A stretch of DNA of 64,000 bases, taken from contig SMMW01000575.1 of the NCBI GenBank assembly GCA_004794655.1, forward strand, positions 12,103,001-12,167,000, read 5' to 3'. The stretch is from Marisa cornuarietis (taxonomy: Eukaryota; Mollusca; Gastropoda; Architaenioglossa; Ampullariidae). Positions 23,844-35,597 of this stretch are shown piece after piece. The position numbers and the translations under genes are program-made. Numbering within the stretch: position 1 is the stretch's first letter; every line of letters begins with the position of its first letter. The notes under the pieces were generated by a model. It had not been told where the DNA came from, did no database searches, and saw only the letters and a program-made list of their open reading frames with translations.

Positions 23844-25439
23844 GTGCGTGCAGATTGGTTGTTGCAGGTATGCACAGAAAATCGTCAAGAACAAACAGGC
23901 GGAAAAGCGCACCTGCTTCTCGAACTCCACGCCGATAACACCGGCCTGTTGATGACCTGACCTGGAGAAGCATTGGGGAACTGGATAATGTCACGATCGT
24001 CGAGAACAAAACTTCCGGTTGAAAACCTGTCCCCTTTCGACTCCTGCTGTTTGAAAACGTCGCTGTTTGACATTATCCTCGCGAGAGGTTTATTGTCATC
24101 CTCACAATATGTCACTTGTAAAGTGAAACTGATTAGGGGCATCCACTTCCGTGCGATCGTGCAGCTTTGAAAATAACAACAACTTGCGTCATACAATTTT
24201 CCAGAGAAGAAAGAAGCCAAACATTGCACGCACACCCTCCCAACACACACACACACACACAGATGGAGAGGGAGAGAGGGTGTTGCTGAGGGTTGAAGGT
24301 GGCTAGAAAGTTCATAACTCTTATCAAGTCAATGTTCTGAACTCCCTGACAAGGACATTGAAGATGACCCACGTACAGCACTTTAGCTTCAAAGGTTATC
24401 AGCTTGTGTTGTAGGGATGGCGTTAGCGCACAGAGCTGTAATTAGTCTGACATGAAACACGATGCTTTTATTTTTCCGCTGTTGGTAATGAGTATGGGCC
24501 AGGACAAAGACGGGTCTACCTGGATCACCACCTAAGACAGTGACGGTCTCTACATGCTTGCATGCCCGAGTGACTGCAGGTAATTTAAATTATTCACTGA
24601 ATTTCGTGATATTCTCTGCTAGTCTATCCAAGTGGCCTTTCTTATCCGTCACTGTCAGTTTCTGTAGACAGATGTTAGTGACCGGTGCCGTTCTGAATAA
24701 GATGGGGGGGGGGGACTGAAAGGCACTGATTTTATTGGTCGAGAAACAGGAGAGAAGGCACTTAATATGCAAAATAAATCATAGAATGTGCGAGGATTTT
24801 ATTTATCGCTTCTAGAACTAGAGGATACTCAGGAGGTCGTTTTTTCCAGATAACTAAACTGCGTTACTAAAAGTGAAAGTAGGACTTCATAAGGACAGAT
24901 TTGGTTACCTTCCTGAACTCTCTACCAATCGACCTCTCATTACGTCACGCGAAGAGAGAGAAACAAGTTTGTTTTCCTTCATATCTCAAATGATGACATG
25001 AAGCTCTTAGTCAGGGTGAACTATTGCGCCCTAACCTCCTCCCTTCCACTTTAGCAGACGATACAATAGGACGTAAGCTTGAAAACGCCATAATACTAAG
25101 CCGTTGTCACCGTTTCAAGGGCGTGAGAAGACATCACTGCAGGCGCTCCCACACACACACACACACAAATTTCAATGGACATACGCGTAGAGACAAACAC
25201 ACAGTCAGCCATCACGTTCAGCTAAAATGTTTAGAAATACATGTGAGTGTTAGTCGTTGCCCGGGTAACTGTCGGTGCACATGGGGAGAGGGGAGAGAAT
25301 AGTGAAGGGAGGTAACAGTTGTCGCCAAGCGACTCTCTTCCCCACCCTCATTTTTTTCTCTCTCTCTCTCTCGTCAGTGCTGTCTCAAATTACAACGTTG
25401 TCCAAGTTAATCCTCCGTGTTACAGGTAGGTCGCAATCA
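23844..25439. other. No gene recognised
   Basis: Minor arrays only: AC at about 24242-24261, a G run at about 24704-24713, AC at 25150-25168 and CT at about 25359-25372. Confidence 0.45.
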
Positions 25440-25812
25440 AGGTACTTCGTCAACTATTCAGCCAGAAACTCGGACGCAACTGTTAGCCACTCAGAGTTGC
25501 CTTTATCGGAATCTTCCGATTGAAAGAGATGCGTGGAAAAAAAGCCTTCTTGTGCTATCATCGATAAATAAAAATAAAAAGACGAACAGGAGAAAAGTAT
25601 ATTTCTGCCTTCTCAGTGGTAAACGCCTAAACGCTCGTAAGAAAAAAAAAAGTCATTTCAAGCGATAAGCGACAGGAATAGCGAACTTCGTGCCGACAGA
25701 AAACTCAACAGTATGCGGTCGACATTTCGTGTCAGGACAGTTCAGATAAACGACCAGAGTCCAATCAGCTAGATCCTAACATTACATCGTGGGTATACGA
25801 GTTAGTGAAGAC
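25440..25812 (+). repeat. Unnamed interspersed repeat, copy A
   Basis: Shares a long collinear series of blocks with 33497-33905. They run from TTCGTCAACTATTCAG, through GGTAAACGCCTAAA and AAGCGATAAGCGA, to GCGGTCGACATTTCG, GGCTAG-TCC and ATTACATCGTGGGTAT. Both copies lie on the same strand. I see no tRNA-like head, inverted ends or protein domain, so the class is unknown; a LINE 3' region, a SINE body or a MITE are all possible. Confidence 0.7.
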
Positions 25813-26330
25813 GCGAAAACTTCGCGACAAAGCAAAAAAAAAAAAAGGAAGAAGAAGAAGACTGCTCACAGTGTCAGCTCAAACATCGTTACCAAGCTTG
25901 GAGACAAGTAGGAACTAGGAAGAAAGTGCATGTTGCAGACATTGATTCCGAAAGAGCAGTTGGCAGAGAAAGCCACGCAAGTGTAAAAATGTGCACTGTT
26001 CAAGATGCACGTTAATAAATATTCACAGACCTGTCGCTCAATAAATATTGTTTCAGGAACGAATCCTTACAGAGGCAACATAGAAATGTGCAGAGTGATG
26101 TTTTAACTGCCTTTAAATTTCACCATGATGTGTGTAACAAATTATCAATATATAGAAGTGTGCATATACTTTACATATATATTTCATGGCGCAGAAATTC
26201 ATTTCCCAAAGAGAGAAACCTCAAGCAGAAACATATTTATAAGTCACGAAAATGATTTTGTAAAATCTGAAAAAGCCACGTAAAAGTATTAGAAGGAAAT
26301 AATATTTATGTATATTTTTTTTTACGACGA
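25813..26330. other. Unique AT-rich sequence, no gene recognised
   Basis: No coding evidence; an A run and a GAA run lie near 25833-25860. Confidence 0.5.
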
Positions 26331-26355
26331 AACACACACACTCTCTCTCTTTCTT

Positions 26356-26407
<52 letters not shown>

Positions 26408-26416
26408 GCACACACA
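26331..26416 (+). repeat. Compound (CT)n(CA)n microsatellite
   Basis: A short CA run, then an imperfect CT/CTTT run, then a CA run ending in CG-interrupted CA units. Confidence 0.95.
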
Positions 26417-27145
26417 ATTGTCCTCACATTAAGAGGGGTGTCCATATATTCTTTAAGCACATAAAATACAAATGGAAGTAAGCGGGTACATTGTTGCTTG
26501 AAACTTGTTGTTCACCGAAGGCCCTTACAATTATTAAGCTGGGCTTATGGACGAGCTGATTAACAATATATCGTTCATGTACATGTAAGTCAATGTACAT
26601 AAACAATTTAAATGAACGAAAAAGATTTTATTTTCTCAAACCGCTCCTCCCTTCCAGACGCTGGCAGACCGTGTCGGGCTCTTTCAGGCGGTAAGTGGAC
26701 TGGGTCATGCTTTGTTTTCATCGCCTTATTTTGTTTCTGCTGCCCGCGATGTAAACTTGTTACTTCGGTGAAAAATATTTTGTCCAATCAAATTTTTTTT
26801 GATTCAAATTTTTCCTTATTTATGCCAATAAATCTGAAACCGTGTTGTGAGACACAGTGAAAAAAAGGCTTTGATTTAACCACAAACATACACACGGCAT
26901 TACGAAATTTGTTGATTGGTTGACGCCTTAGGATACCAGTCTAATAGAAAGATCCTCAATGGCTGTGCGTGATCGATTATTTTTCTTTGATTGGGAGCGA
27001 ACCTCAACATTTCAGAGAGAAAATAGAAAATGAATCTCTATCACAGCAACGAGCATCAACATACTTCTGTGAGACGAAAAGACTATGCCAAATCTGGTGA
27101 GGATAAGACACACGGCGTGGATTTGCATGAGATTTTTACCCAAAC
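26417..27145. other. Unique AT-rich sequence, no gene recognised
   Basis: No supported gene or repeat. Confidence 0.5.
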
Positions 27146-27187
27146 CACACACGCGCGGACACACACACACACGCACGCACGCGCGCA
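27146..27187 (+). repeat. (AC)n/(GCAC)n simple repeat
   Basis: Alternating CA and CGCA units. Confidence 0.85.
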
Positions 27188-27283
27188 GAGTTATGATAGT
27201 TATAAGTATGCTCAAAAGTCTATGCAGATTGAAACCCACCTACCACTCAGCTACGCACCAGAACTAAGTCATGTTTTTTTTTT

Positions 27284-27472
27284 TCCTTTCGTGCGATACA
27301 GACAATACAGGTACAATAAACAAGTAGGCCTTTGTACTTACACTGTGTGAGCTTGTTTGCACGTGTATTTATGTGTAAAGGAGCACGTGTTCCTTTCGTG
27401 CGATACAGACTATACAGGTCACAGAACAAGTAGGCCATTGTACTTACACTGTGTTAGAGAGAGAGCTGGATT
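27284..27472 (+). repeat. 107-bp direct tandem duplication, two units
   Basis: TCCTTTCGTGCGATACAGAC starts at 27284 (one mismatch at its last base) and again at 27391. Both units continue through AACAAGTAGGCC, TTGTACTTACACTGTGT. The second unit is shorter. The two are roughly 90% alike by eye over the shared part. Confidence 0.85.
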
Positions 27473-28194
27473 TTTGTATGGGCATGTGAGCTTGTGTGTG
27501 CGTGTGTGTGCACGCGCGCGTGTATGGGAGACAGCTTTTTGTACGTGCACGTTTGCTTGCCTGCGTGTTCGTGCGCACGCGCTTGCTTGCTTGAGCGCGC
27601 TCGGTTCCGTGTGGCATCTTGTTAAGGTGAGTTCTGCACCAGAGATCTCTTCATCCAAAGCTCCCAAGACAGCAGAAGAAGGCATCTGCTCTTCCCGGTA
27701 AATAGGTCCGTCAGTAAATCAAAGTCGCTTTAGGGCAGAGCCGTAACATGAAAGACAACAACACATTACTCATATCTCAACGACTTCCTCACGCGCCTCG
27801 AGGGATGCGGAGGGAAACATCATGACCTTGACCAGCACAGTAAACAGTTTCCAGGTTGAATGTCCTCGATAAACACCAGTCTGACGTGAGCGCCAAATTA
27901 AAGTCTGGCGAGGAGGGAGCGCCTTCAGCAGGACAGACGAAGATGAGACCAAAAAAAAAAAAAAAAAAGACAAAACTTAAGAGTCCAGTGCCCTTGTGAT
28001 GAGATAGTGGGTAGAATTACTCATTCTCACCTTAAAGATGTGGCTGTTGTGCTGGCGACTGTAACGGTTTTTGTATACATTTAAAAAACCCACATTCTTA
28101 GTAATAATTTAACTCTAAAGCTATGTAGTCTATAGTATAGTCTGGTTTCCTGTAGCCAGATCTAGCTTACCTCACTTTTTCCCTCTCTCTCAGT
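27473..28194. other. No gene recognised
   Basis: A GT/GC-rich simple stretch lies at 27488-27525 and an A run at 27951-27968. Frames are open on both strands here because of low complexity. Confidence 0.45.
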
Positions 28195-28219
28195 CACACA
28201 CACACACACACACACACAA
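28195..28219 (+). repeat. (CA)12 microsatellite
   Basis: Perfect CA run. Confidence 0.9.
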
Positions 28220-29215
28220 AACAAAGCCACACATACAGACATGATTTTTAATTAAACTAGATTTAGGAAGCTTCCGCGATACAAAGCAACATCTTTTCTC
28301 TTAACGCTGTTTCACAAAGTTTACTCCTGTTTTAAGTTCTTGACACTAAGAGACATCTTTCCTGGGATGCCTCCTTCTGCTTCTTAATTCTCAAGAGGAG
28401 TGTCCGCACATTGAACAACAGCGACAGAAATAAAAAAACCACATGATTGACGAGTGTTGAATAATAATAATATTGCGTCTCAACGTTTACTGCCTTTGGT
28501 AACCCCGCGCACGTGCGTGCATGTGTGTGTAGTAGTAGTAATGCGTGCACACTTGACCGCTGTACATGCTGTCGCGTGACCCCCCCCCCACTACTTACAG
28601 CGCTGTTCGCCAGGTGCCAGGAGGTTAATAAATCAGTCTGGCCTGTGTGCGGCGTTTCTGTCATCCCAAACACCCACTGCTGCATCCCAGTTCATCCTTC
28701 TCGGCCTTTCAGCTTCTTCACTGACATTCCTCATTTACTTCCCACGACTTTTCATTCGACGCGTGCCTCCATAGGACTTCATTTTCTGGGGTGACTAGCG
28801 GGGCCTCTTTCTTCCTCTCCCCTCTTTCAGCCTACACCTTCGTCTGAAAACTCTAATAATGTCATAGTCTGCAAACGCCATCATGCGTCTGGTATGTCAA
28901 AGTGAAGGTGTTTGATTTGTCTTCTTCTTAGTCTTGGATGTTGGTTTTTGTGAGCCTGCTGTTATCCTGTTTGAGTGGTCTTCTAACGTGTACGTGTTTG
29001 CGCGCGTCTATGCGTGTTTGTAAGTTTTTTTGTGATCACCTTATCACCTTGTGTTTGTAGTTTTCCCACTAATAATTTTTGCGTCTGGAATCTTTTCCCC
29101 CTGTTTGGCGGTTTTCTTTTCAGTCTCCTGTTTTAAGTCTTTCTCTTCCCAACACCCCATGTTGTGTTTGTGGTTTTTTTGGGGGGAAGAGTTATTATGT
29201 TTGCTGTCTTTTCAG
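28220..29215. other. No gene recognised
   Basis: A C run (28580-28589) and T-rich sequence from 28900. No supported coding sequence. Confidence 0.45.
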
Positions 29216-29432
29216 CAGTCTTGCGTGTCGGTGGCTTCGGGTCAAGCTTGTTTGATGTTTTCTTATCAGTCTTGTGTTTAGGTGTTTCTTACCAGTCTTG
29301 TGTGTTGGTGCTTCTTTGGTAGTCTTGCGTTTTGGTGCTTTCTTGCTATTTTTGGGTTTGTGGGTTTTTTTGTCACTCTTTTGTTTGTACGAGTCTTATG
29401 TTTTTGGCTTTCTTGGCAATTTTGTGTTTCAT
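29216..29432 (+). repeat. T-rich minisatellite, about 26-28 bp units
   Basis: The phrase CAGTCTTGTGTTTAGGTGTTT recurs with changes (AGTCTTGCGTGTCGGTG, AGTCTTGTGTGTTGGTGC, AGTCTTGCGTTTTGGTGC, GAGTCTTATGTTTTTGGC) at about 26-28 bp spacing; decayed units lie between them. Open frames across it are by-products of T-rich composition. Confidence 0.6.
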
Positions 29433-29849
29433 AATTTCTGAGAATCACAGAAAATGTATGATATGGCTGATAAAATCTTCGAAAGATAGCACTGAGGAAA
29501 AAAACCAGCTTAAGAGCCCCATTATGAGGGAAGGTTGGGGATCTGACTTGTTTTCTTTGCTCCATATCTCCGTGTTTCGTTCCTTGTAGCTAGTCACAAA
29601 AGTCTAGTAATCGATGAAGCCAACATTATTGCCAGATACCGATCGGGCGATTTACAAACTTAACAAAATAAAGCTTGGTCACAGGACATTGCACACAGAG
29701 AACTGCATCAGCACCCCGGAAATGGCTGACTGCAGGTGGAAACAGAAGCAAGTAATTGTGCAGTGGATTAGCATGTCAAGCGACAGTCTATCATAGCAGA
29801 TCTATCGACCAAACAGACTGGAAAGCACGGCATATTCGCGTCACAGGAA
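29433..29849. other. Unique sequence, no gene recognised
   Basis: Short open frames only; no domain seen. Confidence 0.5.
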
Positions 29850-29998
29850 CCTACCTATCTACCTACTTACCTATCTACCTACCTACATACTTACCTACCT
29901 ACTTGCCTACTTACCTACCTTCCTATCTACCTACCTACCTACCTGCCTACTTACCTACCTACCTGCCTACTTACCTACCTACCTTCCTACCTACCTAT
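29850..29998 (+). repeat. (CTAC)n-type imperfect tetranucleotide array, about 150 bp
   Basis: Units CTAC, CTAT, TTAC, CTGC and CTTC alternate. Some blocks repeat as a larger pattern (TGCCTACTTACCTACC occurs three times), which suggests higher-order duplication within the array. Confidence 0.95.
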
Positions 29999-30195
29999 GT
30001 GTGTACAGTGCTTCATCTTCTCGCTTCTTCCTCTTTTCTGTCATGTATTCCCATTGGTGTCGTGCAGATTCTGACGCATACATCGTTCCAAGCAACAGAA
30101 AAGCAAGTTTGCCGACAGTTGGCGACACAAAACTCTATTGTCTTCTGTTTTTGCTGCGCAATGAGCATTCTTTTGAATGGATACCTGCGCAATAT

Positions 30196-30197
<2 letters not shown>
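29999..30197. other. Short unique spacer between two arrays
   Basis: A 200-bp spacer with no recognised feature. Confidence 0.5.

Positions 30198-30272
<75 letters not shown>
30198..30272 (+). repeat. (ATC)25 microsatellite
   Basis: Perfect run of 25 ATC units. Poly-His, poly-Ser and poly-Met frames over it are artefacts of the repeat. Unlike the similar array at 53606, no LINE remnant was recognised next to it. Confidence 0.97.
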
Positions 30273-30879
30273 GATGGGCAACTTAACCTCGTTGTGGCGC
30301 CATCTCGTGACATCACGTTGGGAGATGAGGGATGGTGAATAATGAATGCAGTGCGAGAAGTTTGAACAATAGATGATCTTAGATTAAAGACTTGTTATTA
30401 ATATTTTCTATTTCTTTTTAGTAGGTTCCTTTCTTTCTTTGTAATTACATGGCAAAGTTCTCAGGCTGTTGTACACTGAATCATGGCCACGTTGTTTTTC
30501 CTATGTCATCTGACATATTTTAGTATTTCCTTGAAGTTGCGTATGTCCTGATTGTCCGTTTTGTGCTTAGGTGCCATGACATGTCAAAGTAGAAAAAGTT
30601 GGCGTATTGACAAGGCAGCCCATACCTGTAAAGACATTGATGATACATGTTTAAGGCGCCTTGCCTGAAAATAACCTCACAAAGACTGAGAAAGACTCAA
30701 AGACTCCAATTCTTTATTCTTAGGCCTTGTTCCCTACAATTCGATTTGTGAGCTTCCCACACCAGGGTAAATTGTAAACAGTACTAAAGTATAAGCAAAA
30801 TAGCAGGTCATATATCAAATTAAACACAGCAAAAAGTTTAGAAAGTGAAAAGTGTACTCTTGAACGCATATAGACAACT
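30273..30879. other. Unique sequence, no gene recognised
   Basis: AT-rich, no supported gene. Confidence 0.45.
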
Positions 30880-31310
30880 GTATTACATTAACTGTTATTC
30901 AAATCATCGTTATAGTCCGTAGTATATGAATCTGGCAATATTTGGTAAACAAAGGTTATCAGTGAGAAGATTTTTAAGTACATTGTGGTAAATGTTTCTA
31001 TATTTTTCAGCTAAACATTTTTGTCATTCAGTGATGTATATACGAATAAAAAGTGTATTTATTTCATCATCGAGGTCGGAATTACATAAGGGGAATCTGA
31101 GTAACTGAGCGTTGGGAGCAGAATGTCTATATTTATGAGAGTGTGAATTTCAGAAGCACTGGCCTGAATCGAATCAGAATGTTTCGTAAGGGATGTTAGT
31201 AATAAGGTCAAAATAAGATTCAGGCAAAATTTCGAATTGAAAAATTCTGTACACAGTAAATTTGTCACTGCTAGATATTTGATCATGTCAGTTCTGTGAA
31301 AAACAATCAA

Positions 31311-31556
31311 CTAATCTTTCTTTGTACACTCGGCGAAACTATTTAACGTCTTCCAGCCCCTGATTTTCTCAAACAAACTCAAACCCGTTTCTATTAGATC
31401 ATCGTGCACTTTTGATACCCAACAAGATTTACCACTGTTGTGGAGAAGCAGCAGCATTTTGTATGCTTTATGAGGTGATCTGTAGCTATCCATTCGAGGG
31501 ATACGCAGCCAGTATCTAATGCAGCTTGTCCTTGCATGCAGATAGGGAGCTAACAT
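31311..31556 (-). pseudogene. LINE ORF2 C-terminal fragment
   Basis: An 81-codon frame with SCIRYWLRIPRMDSYRSPHK, AYKMLLLLHNSGKSCWVSKV and a LIETGLSLFEKI segment, the region that follows the reverse transcriptase in many LINEs. Part of the normal linker between the SEVWG motif (31620) and this segment is missing. It belongs to the decayed element at 30880-33125. Confidence 0.8.
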
Positions 31557-31739
31557 TTAGTAACTTTTTTTTAGTGAGAATAAGCATATCAACTCAATTT
31601 CACGGTGTTCATTCATACCCCAGACTTCAGAAGCGTACAACAGAATGGGGTCTGAGTTGGCAATCAACTTCAAAAAGATTGATGGAGTAAAGTCTCCTAG
31701 TTTCCACATTGCTTTATATATCTCGATGACTTAATTTAT

Positions 31740-32340
31740 TAATTAATTAAGCGAATTTTGTATCGCGTATTATCCTGCCATCAATGGCTAGCTCAAAGTG
31801 CTTTACAGAGAGAAAATATAAACACACAGACATGAGAATAATAACGGTTCAAAAACAAAGAATTTATTGTAATTTCAAGGCAAATGCCATAAGAATATAT
31901 GCAGTAACTACCAATCAGTTATACTACCAGCTGCAGCTCTGATGTGTAGTTGTAGTATCAGTGGAATAGTAGTGGTGGAGGTGGTGGCACCAATAGCAGA
32001 AAGTTGTTTATCGTTGGCGCATATATGACTGTCACGTAGGTCACATCAACACAGTGGCAGTGAAGAAAATAGATGAAGCAGGGGGCAGGATTGTAGAGGA
32101 GAGATGAGAGAATCAACTCCGCGTTTGTTCACTCACGTAGCTTCACAATCTACAACAGCAAATGTTGCGAGGAAAAAGGACCATATTTTGAGTAGAAAGT
32201 TACCCGCAGGGTAGTGGTAATTTAAATCAGCAAACAATAATAAAGGCGTCGAGATGGCGTAGACATGGCTTTTGAAACCTTTAGACTATGAAGACAAGAA
32301 TGGGGAAGACTCAGGAAACAGTCAATAAAGGCGAACGCAG
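31740..32340. repeat. About 600-bp insertion inside the decayed LINE
   Basis: This stretch separates two parts of a duplicated LINE block and has no RT similarity. Its start, with TTAATTAATTAAGCG followed by CTCAAAGTGCTTTACAGAG, resembles the AAGCGCTTTACA-type words seen at the 3' side of many dispersed animal repeats, so it is probably a second mobile element. No ends or target duplication could be fixed. Confidence 0.4.
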
Positions 32341-32639
32341 CGACAAGCACAGATTAACAGTAGTCAGCAGACACCAAACACGACGAAAGCCCAAAAGCAC
32401 TACTACAAACAGAAGCCGGTGAGGCGAAGGACCATCACTCTGTGCCACTGATTTGGCAGTCAAACAACTTCAAAAAGACTGATGGAGTAAAGTCTCCAAG
32501 TTTCCAAATTGTTTTATATATTTCGATAACTCCTCTACATGCCTTTGTTGCAATGTCTTTGAAAGCACAGATTACATGTAACAGTAGTCAGCAGACACCA
32601 AATACACCAGATACGTAAGGACGTATTTATTGGAATTTA

Positions 32640-33115
32640 TAATTTCAACCGTATAGCCTTGGGAAAACCATTGGTTGACAGGTATCCTGCATTATGAAAA
32701 ACAACAGTATTTGATTTTTCTAAGTTTACAGAAAAGTCCAAGCCGTTTGCATTGTTTTGCTAGAAGGTCAAGCGGATATCGTAACCCTCTGACACAAGAG
32801 TGACAATCTGTATTAAATCTGGGAATAATTGTATACCACGCTTGCCGTTTGGCATAATGTCGGTAGCAGCTTCATTTATTAGCGGCGAGAAAAGAAGAGG
32901 GCTGGTTATTCCTCTTGCTTGCCTTTAGGGGAAGAGAAGAGATCAATCACACCCTGGCCACAGCTAATCCACGCTTTTACTGCCTTATACATACTTTGTA
33001 TAGCAGCTAGCATCTTTCCTCCAATACCCCTATTTCTAAGAACACACCATAAATTTGGTCTAGATAATCGATCAAAAGCTTTTCGGAAGTCTATAAATGC
33101 AACGTATAATTTTTA
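32640..33115 (-). pseudogene. LINE reverse transcriptase domain relic
   Basis: The translation shows YVAFIDFRKAFDRLSR then PNLWCVLRNRGIGGKMLAAI and QSMYKAVKAWISCGQG, the canonical RT motif 3 region of non-LTR elements: the aspartate of FIDFRKAFD is the first catalytic Asp. After a stop the similarity degrades, and the second catalytic pair (usually F/YADD) is not visible. Non-functional. Confidence 0.82.
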
Positions 33116-33125
33116 TGACGTGCGA

Positions 33126-33496
33126 GGTAGTGTTTGGCCATAACTAACAGTAAAAATGCGGTTGAGTGGAAAGACTGAGGGAGAGAACCTTGAGATGGTC
33201 TAATGACACACAAACCGAAAGAAGTCAAGGATTAAAAACAAATAACTTGAGACATACGCACAAGGGCTCAAAGGTAGTTATGATAGAAATCCTCTGTCGC
33301 AATGAGAGGCTTTTGGCTAGATTGGTGTCCTATGGCAACGTCCAATCAACATTTAGGAGTTTTCTCAGTGTCAAATGAGTCACTGACGGTGAAGTCAGGT
33401 TTACTCTACGCAGAAGTCTGAGAGACCGAATATTGAAGACGTTGATGATTCTCGTATGAGGCGAGCAATCAAGCTCGGGTGTTTCGAAATGAGGGT
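33126..33496. other. Unique sequence, no gene recognised
   Basis: Lies between the 5' limit of the LINE relic and the unnamed repeat; nothing recognised. Confidence 0.5.
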
Positions 33497-33905
33497 GTTC
33501 CGTCAATTATTCAGTGGATGCACAGTACGCGCTCGTCGGAAGTTAAAGCGGAAGTACGTGTTTAATTTGTTAAGCCATTCAGTTTCCTTTACCGAGACAT
33601 ACGAAAGTAAAGAAATGAATGAAAAAGATAACTGTTGTGTAAGAATCGGCTACAACGGTAAATTAAGGAAAAGGCCGGAGAAAAATTGGTATCCTTTTTT
33701 TCCAGATGGTAAATGCCTAAAAACTCGAAAGATAAAAATTGTGCTTGCAGGAGATAAGCGATAGGAAGAGAAAACTTTGTGCTGACAGTGGACATAACAG
33801 TACGCGGTCGACATTTCGAGTCAGGATTTTTCAGATAAATGACATGATGGCTTAACCGGCTAGATCCCACTATTACATCGTGGGTATGTAAATCAGTGAA
33901 AACAT
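33497..33905 (+). repeat. Unnamed interspersed repeat, copy B
   Basis: Collinear with 25440-25812. The best-conserved part is the 3' third: GGAGATAAGCGATAGGAA, GCGGTCGACATTTCGAGTCA, TCAGATAAATGAC, GGCTAGATCC and ATTACATCGTGGGTAT. The 102-codon frame over it (33456-33764) does not translate similarly in copy A, so it is not a conserved protein. Confidence 0.7.
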
Positions 33906-35597
33906 ACTTGCATCACCGTAACGAGTAAAGCATCCGTTTAGTGTAAACTAGAACTTATGTGAAGACAGGGGAGAAAAGAAGGAGGCAGTCACAAACCTCC
34001 TCCTCCTTTGCCGCAATCGTAGGTTGATGCCTTTGCCGCAGAAGACACTTGGCGCTTACTGATGACGTGTGTGGATCACCTCTGTGTCAAAGATAAAGCT
34101 GGCACCGCGGTCTGGGACAATCACGAAATACGGTCTGTCTAGACACCGCCTCCCCGCTGCAGCATTCTCTCGACCCCCCCTCCCCCCACACACACCTCCA
34201 ACCCCTGCTTTGTATCGCTTTCTTTCACTCGGTGTGTTGTCATCTCCGTCTCTCTCTATTTTATTTGAAAAGGGCATCGTGGGAGGAGGTGTCTTTCCAT
34301 TTATCTTAAAGGTGGTGCTGTGGTGATGTATGTGGGCGGAAATGGACTGCGTTACACGCGCTAAACCGTCCGATTAATCAATCGGCTGCTAGCAATCCAG
34401 TAGCAGTGGTAAAAGCCTCTCAACAAAACAGCGTGGATCGTGGGGGTTTGTGGGAATGGAGATGTTGGGGTGAGACAATGTTCCTTCGTTGTCTCGTCGA
34501 ACGAGTAACATTGACCTCGGGAGAACTGGACACGTGGGTGAGAGTTATGACGTAACTCTTACTCCCCACCATAGCATAATCACAGGTCAGTCAATTAAAA
34601 TCTCGCCATCCGGCTCACACTCTTCAAACTTAACGATGTGGGAGCAAAGTACAGCAAAAAAGAATTTTTTAACATACAAGTGATGCAAAATCCGACGATT
34701 TGTCTCATCTAAAAGAGGTCGAAGTGTTATATGTACTTCCAATACTACAGTGCCGTTAAAACCGCCATCCACTCTCACACAGATGCACATCAATTTAGCT
34801 CTAGCAGTGACTGCTGCTCTCGTACTGCAAGTTCGTCCTACGTTGCAGTCTCTCAACGTTGCGACTCTACGCTTATGATGAGTGGCAAGTCTCTACCGGA
34901 CAGTCACAGCACCCCGGTGACTCTCCACTCGTAGTGCTCCGCCTGAATGTCCGTCGTTACTTCCCCACTCGTTCTGTCAATGACGTCAGAGAGTAACAAC
35001 TGCTTTCCCGCCCCCTGCGACACGAATACTGAGCGCTGTTCCAGTCTAGGGACGCTACGTCGTTTCTTTCGCCGACTGCACTGTTATACAGCACTCGGTG
35101 GTGCGCGCCGGGATGAACAATGCCACATACAGCAACCAAAGGAAAACCGCCCTGATACGACGTAATGCTCCTGACTTCACCGCTTTAAAGTGCAGGCAAA
35201 CGCACAGGCGTTCTCTTCTTCTCTGAAAACGGTGACTTCTCCTGCTGGCCTTGACGACAAACTTAAGATACCTCTCTGTTTCTAGGACAGCTGGCAGTCC
35301 GACGTTCCATTGTTACTGACTAGTCCCTTGCTATATTTTCTAACCCAAGTGTTCTGAGCTTTTTTCCGAGTCGTAGACAGCCTTGCTCAAGTCTCAGTCT
35401 CAAAGAAAAGTCTCTTGTCATTGAAGAACGCCGAAGACGTGTCGACTGTTGACCAAGTGCTCTGTTCGCACCGACATTGTGCCGAGAAGTGTCTGGGAAG
35501 TTCTTGTTCCCTTACTCAAAACACACATTCTCACACATATGATATACGCTTTGGGGTGCCACTGGATTGCAACCCGCAACCAGCAACCCTTCAATCA
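33906..35597. other. No gene recognised
   Basis: Includes a C-rich patch (34166-34200) and a relatively CpG-rich part (34820-35170). No supported coding sequence. Confidence 0.4.

Larger units (their letters stand above)
30880..33125 (-). mobile_element. Decayed non-LTR retrotransposon (LINE), minus strand
   Basis: Reading leftwards from 33125: the RT segment with VAFIDFRKAFD (about 33064-33105); a short piece resembling the block after the catalytic Asp-Asp region (about 32650-32740); a KLGDFTPSVFLKLFD block (32461-32580) with a near-duplicate at 31663-31735 that runs on into SDPILLYASEVWG; then the C-terminal part with RYWLRI, HKAYKMLLLL, CWVSKVHDDL (31311-31556). Weaker similarity (YRIFQFEILPESYFDLI, RFPLCNSDLDDE) continues to about 31050 and perhaps 30900. 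Stops, frameshifts and deletions are many; the YADD region is not recognisable. The PILLYgSEvWG and RYWLRI motifs are usual in I/Nimb/Jockey-type LINEs; the clade is not certain. Confidence 0.8.

Noticed and set aside
29756..30342. Frames with poly-(Tyr-Leu-Pro-Thr), poly-His, poly-Ser and poly-Met
   Set aside because: Direct translations of the CTAC and ATC microsatellites.
33456..33764. 102-codon frame over unnamed repeat copy B
   Set aside because: The homologous repeat copy at 25440 does not conserve the reading frame.
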